64,000 nucleotides of DNA from Ilyobacter_A sp963675185 (lineage in GTDB: Bacteria > Fusobacteriota > Fusobacteriia > Fusobacteriales > Fusobacteriaceae), in NCBI GenBank assembly GCA_963675185.2, contig CAXXOH010000001.1, positions 1 to 64,000 of the forward strand. The letters are read 5' to 3'. The position numbers were made by a program, and so were the translations under genes. Every line of letters begins with the position of its first letter. Position 1 is the first letter of the stretch. This document shows positions 24,666-32,729 of this stretch, one piece after another. The notes beneath the pieces were generated by a model, which was not told the DNA's origin, did no database searches, and was given only the letters and a program-made list of their open reading frames with translations.

Positions 24666-25133
24666 TTATATTTTAGCTTTTCCAAGTACATCTTCTATGG
24701 CTGAAATCAATCTGCCGCTTGTGTTACTAGCACCTGCTACAACATCTACATCCCCGCTTTGTTTTTCTACAACCTTTTTTGGAATTTTCACAAAAGCTTC
24801 CTCATAAAATCCCTTTTGCTCTCTATGGGACAATATATCTACGCTATCTATTATTCCATTTTTTATGCCTATGGATACCTCTAAACTTCTCGCCTTACCT
24901 TTATAAACTCCATCTTTATATTGAACATCAATATCAACTTTGTCTTCAAGTTCATCTGATAAAGTTGTTTTACTTTCAGTTTCTGTTTTAGTCAAAGACT
25001 GTGAGCTTGTTACCGGGTCTGAACTTATGGAAATTAAATATGGCGTAAAGAATACAAACATTCCTGATAGTCCTAACAAAACAAGACTTCGCTTAAGATA
25101 TAACTTAAATTTAATATTTTTTCCTGACTTCAT
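24666..25133 (-). CDS. Membrane-anchored FMN-binding domain protein
   Basis: The 155-residue protein (ATG at 25,133; GGAGTT upstream, overlapping the end of the previous gene) has an N-terminal span (about 14-32). After a Ser/Thr/Glu linker comes an FMN-bind domain (about 70-153). AGASNTSGRL holds the threonine expected to carry covalent FMN (SGATxT-type site). ApbE would attach the flavin outside the cytoplasmic membrane. In this operon it could pass electrons to reduce or oxidise extracytoplasmic copper proteins, which is inference. Confidence 0.85.
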   Translation of the reverse strand: MKSGKNIKFKLYLKRSLVLLGLSGMFVFFTPYLISISSDPVTSSQSLTKTETESKTTLSDELEDKVDIDVQYKDGVYKGKARSLEVSIGIKNGIIDSVDILSHREQKGFYEEAFVKIPKKVVEKQSGDVDVVAGASNTSGRLISAIEDVLGKAKI

Positions 25134-25143
25134 TTTAACTCCT

Positions 25144-27483
25144 TCATTTTTGAAAATAGCCACTTTTTGAGGATTTTATTCTATTTTTTTGTAATGAGAG
25201 GCTGCTTGACTCCTGAAAAAGCACCGGCATAAACATGTAAATTACCCCATAAATTATACTTCCTGCAAACAACGTAGCTGTTACACCTAACTTCATTGAT
25301 ATAATAACTGCAATAGCAGATCCAGCCATAGAAAACAATCCATTTATACCGTAAAAAATTGGAATATTTTTTTCACCATCAATTTTTTTCGATGAGGATA
25401 TTGAGTAAGGAAAAATCATCCCCATAAAAAATCCATTTACAAAAATTATCAAAATAGCCGCCAAAACCTTTTTACCCATCGGGATAAAAACTATCCAATC
25501 TGATGCAAATTTAAAAATAATTCCTGTTGCCAATATACTCATAAAAGCAAGAATAGCCCCCCTGTGTTTTCCGTCTTTTTCTATAAGCCACGCTCCATGA
25601 CTAAAGAAACTCCCTACGCCTGCCCCGATAAGCAAAGAGGAGATGGTTACAACAAAGGCAGTTGTCGGATGCTCCAGGTAGACTGTCATCTTTTGTATAA
25701 ATGCGACCTCTACAACCATGAAACCTACTCCAAGTAGAGAAAAATAATGCCCCCTCTTTTTTATATTCTGTTCGTATAAAAGTTTTTTAAAAAAAATAGA
25801 TCTGCAACTATACACACTTAATAGTACAAATATAAAAGTTACAGGGATCCCCTTATGAAAGTTATAGAAAAATGGTTTTTCATCACTTGATGGTTTTATG
25901 TCGTATTTGGATTTCTTCATCAGACTTTCCAAGGTAGCTTTACCAGCTGATATCGAAGTAATGTAATCTTCCTGTACTCCTCCTGATAGGTGTAGAATTG
26001 AATACTTCTGCTCTGTGAAGAAATGGTTGATTGTCTCTATTTCTTCCTGTGAATAAGGCCTTTTAGCCAGCATTACAACAGGCGAGTGTACCATTGTTTC
26101 TTGACCTTCATGCAATTCTCCACCAAGAAAGATCTGATCTTTCAGAAGTTTATTCGGAATTCCGTTTTCTTGCAGCACTTTCATAGATGTATTTGTAAGT
26201 TTTGCCATATCCATATTATTGTGCCCTACAAAAATCAATTTACCATTTGGTTTTAGATTATCATAGTAAGTCTGCACAGCTTCTTTTGTGTAAATGTAGT
26301 TTTCCGCAAGGGCGTACCCATTTGCCTGTGCAGCTCCAGTCATTACCATCGATAGAAAAATTGTATCGTATTTTTTATTACTTTTTTCCAGTATGCTTCT
26401 ACCGTCTCCTACCATGACATTTACTTTTGGATTTTCATATATATTCCCATTATAACTGCCCATATCTTTAACCGCCTGTACGGTTGAACGGTTTATCTCT
26501 ATGGCATCTACTCTTTTAGCTCCGCCCAAAATTGCCTGCAGTACATCCCTTCCACCTCCTGAGCCTATGATCGCCACTTCTGCATTTTCATTTAGCAGAT
26601 AAGGGATATAATCGATTTGGCTGCTAAGGTTATAGAAATCATTTACACCATCATATTTTATCATTAATGTATTAGCAGCTCCGTTGGTGCTAACTATCCT
26701 AGCAGAATCGTCACCTTCGCGTTTTATTACATCTGTTCTGGCGAAGCCGTCCCAATTCGTGTATATTATTTTTGCTTCCGCCCCAGAATTTTTAAATCTT
26801 GCAAGAGAGGTATATGGGCTGGTCAAGTAGCTCACAAAATTCTTTTCAATAAAATTTCCCATATTCGGGATAACGCTTAGAGACAGCATAAATAATGCGA
26901 GTAAGCTGTTAAGGTATGTATGATTTTTTTCACCAGCCCTTATACTAAATACCAGCGCCGATATAAAGACTGTTACGAATATTAGTTTCACTGCTGGTAT
27001 AAATCCGATAAAATAAAAAATCCCTATACTTAACGCCGATGCTACACCAGCCCCTATAAGGTCTGCAAAATAGATCTTATTGCTGTATTCTGCATAATTT
27101 GTGAATAGGCTGGTAAAAAACTGTCCTGCAAAAATATACGGTATAGCTGCGATACCTATGTATAAAAAACTTAATTTTATAAACGGTACAAAGTATATAA
27201 CCGCAAATGATGTCAGCATACTGTATGCCAGGTACGAAACAAGTTTTCCCTGCTCACCTAACGGGTTTATTTTATATCCTATTGCTTTTATTTTTTTAAA
27301 CTCTACTATGCTCCCTATGCTCATTCCTAATATTGCAGTAGACAATATCATGAACACATAATGGTACGGAAGAAGGGTGGCAAAAACCCTGCTTATAGTT
27401 ATCTCGTACATAAACAAGCTGGTAGAAATCAAAGTTATCCCACCTAAAGTACCAATGCTCAAGTCTCTATTCTTTTTAAACAA
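25144..27483 (-). CDS. Membrane-embedded spermidine-synthase-like protein
   Basis: This 779-residue protein has an N-terminal block of about seven spans, a central Rossmann methyltransferase/aminopropyltransferase-like domain (VAIIGSGGGRDVLQAIL near 298; AIEINRSTVQAVKDM; VMVGDGRSIL) and a C-terminal block of spans. Such proteins are usually annotated as spermidine synthase-like membrane proteins of unknown substrate. It lies between the Lgt-like and FMN-binding genes and overlaps the latter's ribosome site, so it is cotranscribed with copper genes. True polyamine synthesis is doubtful. Confidence 0.8.
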   Translation of the reverse strand: MFKKNRDLSIGTLGGITLISTSLFMYEITISRVFATLLPYHYVFMILSTAILGMSIGSIVEFKKIKAIGYKINPLGEQGKLVSYLAYSMLTSFAVIYFVPFIKLSFLYIGIAAIPYIFAGQFFTSLFTNYAEYSNKIYFADLIGAGVASALSIGIFYFIGFIPAVKLIFVTVFISALVFSIRAGEKNHTYLNSLLALFMLSLSVIPNMGNFIEKNFVSYLTSPYTSLARFKNSGAEAKIIYTNWDGFARTDVIKREGDDSARIVSTNGAANTLMIKYDGVNDFYNLSSQIDYIPYLLNENAEVAIIGSGGGRDVLQAILGGAKRVDAIEINRSTVQAVKDMGSYNGNIYENPKVNVMVGDGRSILEKSNKKYDTIFLSMVMTGAAQANGYALAENYIYTKEAVQTYYDNLKPNGKLIFVGHNNMDMAKLTNTSMKVLQENGIPNKLLKDQIFLGGELHEGQETMVHSPVVMLAKRPYSQEEIETINHFFTEQKYSILHLSGGVQEDYITSISAGKATLESLMKKSKYDIKPSSDEKPFFYNFHKGIPVTFIFVLLSVYSCRSIFFKKLLYEQNIKKRGHYFSLLGVGFMVVEVAFIQKMTVYLEHPTTAFVVTISSLLIGAGVGSFFSHGAWLIEKDGKHRGAILAFMSILATGIIFKFASDWIVFIPMGKKVLAAILIIFVNGFFMGMIFPYSISSSKKIDGEKNIPIFYGINGLFSMAGSAIAVIISMKLGVTATLFAGSIIYGVIYMFMPVLFQESSSLSLQKNRIKSSKSGYFQK

Positions 27484-27534
27484 TTTAAACTCCCCCTTAA
27501 TCCCAGAATCAGCCTAATGCTTCATATATCATTT

Positions 27535-28374
27535 CTATAAATTAAGCTGAACACCGTAAAATATACCTATAGATATAACTGCTGAAACAAACACCGTTAT
27601 TCCTTCTATGTAGAGTGGCATTAGCTGTCCTTTAGTCTCATCCTTTACGAGATATCTGTTTTTGGAGGTAACTTTCATCCAAATTAAACCTGAAATCACC
27701 AGTAACAAGCTTAATATATGTGATACGCTTATAATCCCGGCTAGTTTTGGGTTGTCTCTGAACAGCTCCACTGCACTTCGTATAAGGGCAAAACCTACCA
27801 AATAATTCCCAAAAAGCTGTCCTTGATATTTTATATTTATTCTCCTTCTCCAAAGGTAAAAGAAAAGCAGGTAGTCCAACACAATTTCATAAACCTGTGC
27901 CGGGTGGTACACAATGCCGCTTACCGGAATACCCCAGAATTTTGGAGTTTTCATGGCTACACCGTACACATCACAGCCTATTCTTCCTATTGCCTGCGCT
28001 AATATCAAAGGAGGCGTTGCCAAATCAGCTATTTCCAGCACTCTGAATTCTTTATTCCTATTTAAAAACACCAAGGCTGCTATAACTCCACCAATAATTC
28101 CTCCATGTATCGAAAGTCCGCCTTCATTTATTTTTAGGATTTGAAGCGGGCTTTTTAAATAATATCCTAAATCATAAAATACTATATACCCTATCCTGGC
28201 GCCTATTATCCCCCCCAATAAGGCTGTCATGGCCATATCAACAACTTTGTTGGGGTTCAAATTTTTTCTTTTAGCCTCATAGTACAAAATTTTCATGGCT
28301 ACCAGCACCCCAAGCATTATCATTGTTCCGAAAAATGGGATCTGAAATCTTCCAATTGTAAACAGCGTTTTCAT
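27535..28374 (-). CDS. Lgt-like membrane protein with altered catalytic motif
   Basis: The 279-residue protein has seven spans and the Lgt landmarks GGLSIHGG (about 85-92) and AIGRIGCDVYG (about 128-138). In classical prolipoprotein diacylglyceryl transferase this motif is GRIGNFINGE. Here the Asn is Cys and the Glu is Val, residues reported as essential in E. coli Lgt. It is therefore probably not the housekeeping enzyme. It is part of the copper/FMN operon, and the conserved Cys may matter. Alternative: a diverged lipid transferase for a dedicated lipoprotein. Confidence 0.8.
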   Translation of the reverse strand: MKTLFTIGRFQIPFFGTMIMLGVLVAMKILYYEAKRKNLNPNKVVDMAMTALLGGIIGARIGYIVFYDLGYYLKSPLQILKINEGGLSIHGGIIGGVIAALVFLNRNKEFRVLEIADLATPPLILAQAIGRIGCDVYGVAMKTPKFWGIPVSGIVYHPAQVYEIVLDYLLFFYLWRRRINIKYQGQLFGNYLVGFALIRSAVELFRDNPKLAGIISVSHILSLLLVISGLIWMKVTSKNRYLVKDETKGQLMPLYIEGITVFVSAVISIGIFYGVQLNL

Positions 28375-28451
28375 TTATACCTCCATATTTTTTAAAGTGT
28401 AACTATTTTATAGATTTATGTTATCACGGCATTGTGTAGATTTTATGAAGA

Positions 28452-28487
28452 TAAAAAAAGCTACATAAAAATTATTTTTATGCAGCT
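28452..28487 (-). terminator. Terminator after CopA 2
   Basis: On the minus strand AGCTGCATAAAAA ... TTTTTATGTAGCT is followed by seven T. It separates CopA 2 from the Lgt-like gene, so the downstream genes may be read by leak-through or their own promoter. Confidence 0.7.
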
Positions 28488-28506
28488 CAATTGAATATTA
28501 AACTAT

Positions 28507-31026
28507 TTATACCTTAACCTTAAATCTTTTAAGCCTTAATGCATTTGAAACTACTGAAACAGAAGAAAACGCCATAGCTGCTCCGGCTATAGCAGGCCTC
28601 AAAAGAAATACGCTATTAGCCTCATTTGTTAGGGAGTAATTAAGCACAAATAGAAGTCCCATGGCTAAAGGGATCCCCGCCGCATTATAAAAAAATGCCC
28701 AAAATAAATTCTGTTTTATATTTCTTATGGTGGCCTTTGAAAGTTTTAACGCTACTGAGACATCAGTGAGGTCCCCCTTCATCAAAACAATATCAGCTGA
28801 CTCGATGGCTACGTCAGTTCCACTACCTATAGCTATCCCTATATCTGCTTGGGCAAGTGCTGGGGCATCGTTTATCCCATCACCAACCATTGCCACTATA
28901 CTTCCATCAGATTGAAGTTTTTTTACCTCTTCAGATTTATCCTTAGGCATCACTTCCGCAAGTACAACGTCTATTCCAACCTGCTTAGCTATAGCATGAG
29001 CTGTTTTTTTATTGTCACCTGTAACCATTGCTACCTCTATGCCTAGTTTATGAAGCTGCTCGATTGCTTTTTTAGAGCTGTCTTTTACTGGATCAGCAAC
29101 TGCAATTATGCCGGCCAAGGAGCTTCCTATAACAATATACATTGGAGTTTTCCCCTCACTGGACAATCGGTCTACGTCGTGCTCCAATGACGATAAGAGT
29201 CCTAGCCTTTCCAGCATCTTTCTATTCCCAATAGCCACAAATTTCCCATCTATATGTGCTTCTATCCCTTTACCTGTGATTGATTTAAAATTTGAAACCT
29301 CTTCAAATTCTAATCCAAGATCCTTTGCTTCTTTCACCATTGCTTGCCCAAGCGGGTGCTCAGAGTAAAGCTCTGCACTGGCGGCTTTTATTAAGATCTC
29401 GATTTCAGAAAAGCCATTAGCGGTGACAACCTCCGTCACACGGGGTTCCCCCACGGTAATTGTACCTGTTTTGTCAAAAATTATCTTAGTAACTTTATGA
29501 GCCTCCTCCAAGGCTTCTCCACCTTTTATAAGGATTCCATTTTCAGCTCCTTTTCCAGTCCCCACCATGATAGCTGTAGGGGTTGCCAGCCCAAGTGCAC
29601 AAGGGCAAGCTATTACAAGGACAGATATAAAAATAGTGAGGGCAAATCCTGCTGCGCTGCCGCCAAACATTGACGGTATTATAGAAGTGTTTAAATGACC
29701 TGCTATATACCAAGCTGCCCCCGAAAAAACTGCAATAATCATGACTATAGGTACAAAATAACTCGAGATGATATCGGCCATTCTAGCTATTGGAGCCTTG
29801 CTGCCCTGGGCATCTTCGACAAGCTTTATTATTTGTGATAAAGCCGTATCGCTTCCGATGGCTTCAGCTTTGAATTTTATCGACCCGGTTTTGTTTATTG
29901 AAGCACCGATTACCTTATTGCCTATTGATTTTTCCACAGGAAGGCTTTCTCCTGTAAGCATAGATTCATCTATAGCTGTGTGCCCGTCGACCACAATTCC
30001 ATCCACCGGAACGCTTTCACCTGGCTTGACCAGTAATATATTTCCTAATTCTACCTCATCTATGTTTACTATCTTTATTTCACCGTTTTTAGCTACTAAA
30101 TTGGCAGTCTTAGGCTGCAAACCTGCCAACTTCTTAATAGCTTCGCTGGTCTTACCTTTTGTGACTTCTTCTAGGTACTTACCCAAGGTTATAAGAGTGA
30201 GTATAACTGTTCCTGCCTCATAATAAAGCTGCATCGTATATTTCAGGTCCAAGGTGATGTAGGTCATAGCAGTATTATAGATACTGTATATAAAAGCAGC
30301 TGCAGTTCCTATTCCTATCAGGGAATCCATATTCGGACTTTTAGCAATGATATTTTTAAAGCCTCTTATAAAGTATCCCCTGCCTATGTAAAGTACCGGC
30401 ACTGATAATATCAGCTGCAATCCTGAAAACAATTTTGGATTATGATCCGGCTTTATAAACTCTGGAATGGAAGTAGAGAAAAACATCTCAGCCATAGCTA
30501 GAAACAATACCGGTATGGTAAAAACTATCATGGCTAAAAGAGAGTACAATTTCATTTTTAGTTCCTTAGCCTTCTCTGCATTTTCGATATCTATGTGGCT
30601 ACTGCCCTCTATTATTTCTGCCTTAAACCCAAGGCCATCAATTAAACTTTTTATATCATTTATTTTAAGTTTTTGAGGATCATAGCTAACTGTAGCTTTT
30701 TCAGTAGCCAAGTTGACTTCTCCTTTTTCCACTCCGCCAAATCCATTTAAAGCTTTTTCTATTTTATTAGCACAGCTTGCACAGCTCATACCATAAAGAC
30801 TAAGAGTAATTTTCTTGAAGTTATTTTTTTTCTTTAAAGTGTATCCCATGCTCTCAATAGTTTTTTCAATACTCTCTAAAAGAGTGGCGTCTTCTACCGA
30901 GACGCTGAGGGTTTCTGTGGAGAAGTTCACGCCACCATTAACCCCTTCTATGCTATTTACAGTATTTTCTATTCTGGCGGCACATGCAGAGCAGCTCATA
31001 CCGCTTATCATATAGTTTTCTCTCAT
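28507..31026 (-). CDS. copA: Copper P1B-type ATPase with two HMA domains (CopA 2)
   Basis: The 839-residue protein has two N-terminal HMA domains (GMSCSAC at about 9-15 and GMSCASC at about 79-85). The ATPase core has CPC (about 474), DKTGTIT (about 517), SEHPLG and GDGINDAP. This is the standard Cu(I) exporter layout of B. subtilis CopA. Its ATG overlaps the stop of the HMA mini-protein, so the two are translationally coupled. It lies in the operon headed by the CsoR-type operator at 31,758. Confidence 0.96.
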   Translation of the reverse strand: MRENYMISGMSCSACAARIENTVNSIEGVNGGVNFSTETLSVSVEDATLLESIEKTIESMGYTLKKKNNFKKITLSLYGMSCASCANKIEKALNGFGGVEKGEVNLATEKATVSYDPQKLKINDIKSLIDGLGFKAEIIEGSSHIDIENAEKAKELKMKLYSLLAMIVFTIPVLFLAMAEMFFSTSIPEFIKPDHNPKLFSGLQLILSVPVLYIGRGYFIRGFKNIIAKSPNMDSLIGIGTAAAFIYSIYNTAMTYITLDLKYTMQLYYEAGTVILTLITLGKYLEEVTKGKTSEAIKKLAGLQPKTANLVAKNGEIKIVNIDEVELGNILLVKPGESVPVDGIVVDGHTAIDESMLTGESLPVEKSIGNKVIGASINKTGSIKFKAEAIGSDTALSQIIKLVEDAQGSKAPIARMADIISSYFVPIVMIIAVFSGAAWYIAGHLNTSIIPSMFGGSAAGFALTIFISVLVIACPCALGLATPTAIMVGTGKGAENGILIKGGEALEEAHKVTKIIFDKTGTITVGEPRVTEVVTANGFSEIEILIKAASAELYSEHPLGQAMVKEAKDLGLEFEEVSNFKSITGKGIEAHIDGKFVAIGNRKMLERLGLLSSLEHDVDRLSSEGKTPMYIVIGSSLAGIIAVADPVKDSSKKAIEQLHKLGIEVAMVTGDNKKTAHAIAKQVGIDVVLAEVMPKDKSEEVKKLQSDGSIVAMVGDGINDAPALAQADIGIAIGSGTDVAIESADIVLMKGDLTDVSVALKLSKATIRNIKQNLFWAFFYNAAGIPLAMGLLFVLNYSLTNEANSVFLLRPAIAGAAMAFSSVSVVSNALRLKRFKVKV

Positions 31027-31253
31027 GTTTCCCCTCCTATAACTTCAACTAATTGCAAATTATCCTCGCTGAATAAAAGTTCTAGGTTTTTCCTGTCTAA
31101 TTTATTTAGCTTTTCTAAATATATATCAACACTATTAATTTTTCTATGAATTTCAAAGGACTTAATCTCAGGCAGTTTACCCAGCACTTCTTCAATTTCA
31201 TAAGAACAAAAATCACAAAAAATATTTTTAAAAACTAAGGTTACTTTTTTCAA
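31023..31253 (-). CDS. HMA-like copper chaperone candidate
   Basis: The 76-residue protein has the beta-alpha-beta layout of an HMA domain (KKVTLVFKNIFCDFCSYEIE) with CDFC in place of the usual CxxC. It probably delivers or senses Cu(I). Its stop overlaps the start of CopA 2. The sequence is more diverged than a standard CopZ, and the usual Met before the first Cys is Phe, so metal preference may differ. Its start at 31,253 has GGGGGTGAGG upstream and reads TTG. Confidence 0.7.
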   Translation of the reverse strand: MKKVTLVFKNIFCDFCSYEIEEVLGKLPEIKSFEIHRKINSVDIYLEKLNKLDRKNLELLFSEDNLQLVEVIGGET

Positions 31254-31257
31254 GTCC

Positions 31258-31356
31258 TCACCCCCTATGAACAGCTTTAACTGTTTTTAAGTATATCTTA
31301 CTTTTTGTCAACTGAATGCTTAAAATTATACTGGCGATAAAAGCTATTTCAAACAT
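31258..31356 (-). CDS. 32-residue membrane peptide
   Basis: The ORF MFEIAFIASIILSIQLTKSK continues IYLKTVKAVHRG and has an optimal site (AGGAGGTGAGG) before the ATG. It is a single hydrophobic helix with a basic tail. It lies between the DCC mini-gene and the HMA gene, ending five bases before the latter starts. It may be a small regulatory or accessory peptide of the ATPase. Confidence 0.5.
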   Translation of the reverse strand: MFEIAFIASIILSIQLTKSKIYLKTVKAVHRG

Positions 31357-31386
31357 TTCCTCACCTCCTTTTTTATCTATATCCTC

Positions 31387-31509
31387 TTATTTTTTCGGAG
31401 TTTTTTTATTTAGATCACAGCAGTCCATTCTTTGATCCCCAAAGTTTTTTGAATTTTCATTCCCGATTTTTTCAATAAATTTTTTGAATATCTCTTTGAT
31501 TTTTTTCAT
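31387..31509 (-). CDS. DCC-motif mini-protein, copy 3
   Basis: The 40-residue ORF starts MKKIKEIFKKFIEKIGNENS and contains KNFGDQRMDCCDLNKK, the same pattern as the copies at 13,570 and 14,138. GGAGG lies upstream of its ATG. Its place as the second gene of the CsoR-controlled copper operon is the strongest hint that this family handles copper or thiols. Confidence 0.75.
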   Translation of the reverse strand: MKKIKEIFKKFIEKIGNENSKNFGDQRMDCCDLNKKTPKK

Positions 31510-31540
31510 GATGAAAACCTCCTTATTTTAGTCTAAATTT

Positions 31541-31705
31541 TTAGTGACAACTCTTTTCTCTGCTCTCTGTACCATCAACATTTTTTTTACGTTTTTTGCT
31601 TCCACAGCATCCAAATCCAAACATTCCCAAAACCACATGAAAACCAAGCATAATCATTAAATATCTAAACCCTTCAGATTGAAAAATATTACTTAAAAAT
31701 TCCAA
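31541..31705 (-). CDS. Small membrane protein with GCCG motif
   Basis: I start at the TTG at 31,705 because GGAGG lies eight bases ahead, and the product then begins MEF like its relative at 24,456. An ATG at 31,726 would add seven residues containing the ribosome site. The 54-residue protein has one span (about 14-32) followed by GFGCCGSKKRKK and a terminal SCH. It is the first gene of the leftward copper operon. Confidence 0.65.
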   Translation of the reverse strand: MEFLSNIFQSEGFRYLMIMLGFHVVLGMFGFGCCGSKKRKKNVDGTESREKSCH

Positions 31706-31757
31706 ATCTATCTCCTCCTTTTCCATTTTTAACAGAGTGTAAATTCAACATTTCCAA

Positions 31758-31811
31758 TATACCCCCCCACCCTATAAAATATATATTACCTAATCTTATT
31801 GTTTTTGTCAA
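31758..31811 (-). promoter_or_regulatory. Copper operon promoter with CsoR-type operator
   Basis: On the minus strand TTGACA (31,811-31,806), 17 bp, TAATAT (31,788-31,783), then the G-rich palindrome-like box TATAGGGTGGGGGGGTATA (31,776-31,758). The same kind of box follows the -10 elements at 31,881 and 37,617. Confidence 0.75.
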
Positions 31812-31856
31812 CATTTTTTATTTTTAAAATCAATACTTTTAGCAAATTTTATAAGT

Positions 31857-31903
31857 TTGACAAAATTTATATTTTCGATATATAATAGGTATAGGGGGTA
31901 TTA
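31857..31903 (+). promoter_or_regulatory. csoR promoter with autoregulatory G-rich box
   Basis: TTGACA (31,857-31,862), an 18-bp spacer and TATAAT (31,881-31,886) are followed by TATAGGGGGTATTA (31,890-31,903). The divergent arrangement with the copper operon fits a repressor controlling itself and its target. Confidence 0.7.
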
Positions 31904-31926
31904 AAAATTAAAAGGAGGACTATATT

Positions 31927-32244
31927 ATGTTGGAAATTGTAAAAGAAAATCACGCAAAATGTCATATAGAAAATAAAGAACTGCACGAAAAACAAAAAAA
32001 GAATTTAATCAACAGGCTGAATAGAGTAGAAGGTCAAATCAGGGGAATAAAACGGTTAATAGAAAATGATACATACTGTGATGACGTGTTAAACCAGATA
32101 AGTTCTGCAAAAGCAGCTCTTAACGGGGTAAGTAAAATGCTTCTTGAAAGGCATATACAAACCTGCGTGTCTGAAAAATTAAAATCTGATGATCCTGAAA
32201 TCATTAAGGAATTTATTAAAACCATCGAAAGATTATTGAAGTAA
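31927..32244 (+). CDS. csoR: CsoR family copper-sensing repressor
   Basis: The 105-residue helical protein has the CsoR core (INRLNRVEGQIRGIKRLIEN) and the copper ligands Cys51, His76 and Cys80 (x-C-H-C pattern). When Cu(I) binds, CsoR releases its operator. It is divergent from the copper operon and has a G-rich box in its own promoter. An N-terminal extension with Cys12 is unusual but short. Confidence 0.93.
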   Translation: MLEIVKENHAKCHIENKELHEKQKKNLINRLNRVEGQIRGIKRLIENDTYCDDVLNQISSAKAALNGVSKMLLERHIQTCVSEKLKSDDPEIIKEFIKTIERLLK

Positions 32245-32288
32245 TAAATTTTATATACTAGCATTGTAAATTTAAGGAGGGGAATACC

Positions 32289-32681
32289 TTGATTAAAAAC
32301 GGAATTGTTAAAGAGGCTCACAAGAACTATATAGTTATACAAGTTTATAAAAAAACTAGTTGCGGGCACTGCAAAACATGTACTGAAGGGGGGCGCTTTG
32401 CAGAAGAAATAACTCTCAAAACGGATAGAAATTTCAATACAGGAGATCCAGTTGAAATTGAAATACCTGACAAGTCACTTTTAAATTTTGGAGCACTCAT
32501 ATACATTGTACCTATATTATTTTTCTTTGGCGGTTACGCCGTTGGAAATCTTTTCGAATTTAGTGAAGGAAAAAAAATTTTACTAAGCTTTCTTTTTATG
32601 GCTTTATGTTTTTATGGAATACATATTTTCGATAAATATTTCGGGTCATATATCCTAAATAAAAAAATGATAATAAAGTAA
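32289..32681 (+). CDS. RseC/MucC family membrane protein
   Basis: The 130-residue protein starts at a TTG with GGAGGGG upstream. It has three N-terminal cysteines (Cys25, Cys28, Cys31 in TSCGHCKTC), a beta-rich region, and two membrane spans (about 70-92 and 98-115). This is the RseC layout. RseC is linked to reduction of SoxR and to Rnf electron transport. It lies downstream of csoR and may act in envelope redox homeostasis. Confidence 0.88.
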   Translation: MIKNGIVKEAHKNYIVIQVYKKTSCGHCKTCTEGGRFAEEITLKTDRNFNTGDPVEIEIPDKSLLNFGALIYIVPILFFFGGYAVGNLFEFSEGKKILLSFLFMALCFYGIHIFDKYFGSYILNKKMIIK

Positions 32682-32729
32682 AATTTTAAAATACAAAATT
32701 TAGCTAAATCAAATTTTAGGAGGAGGCAA

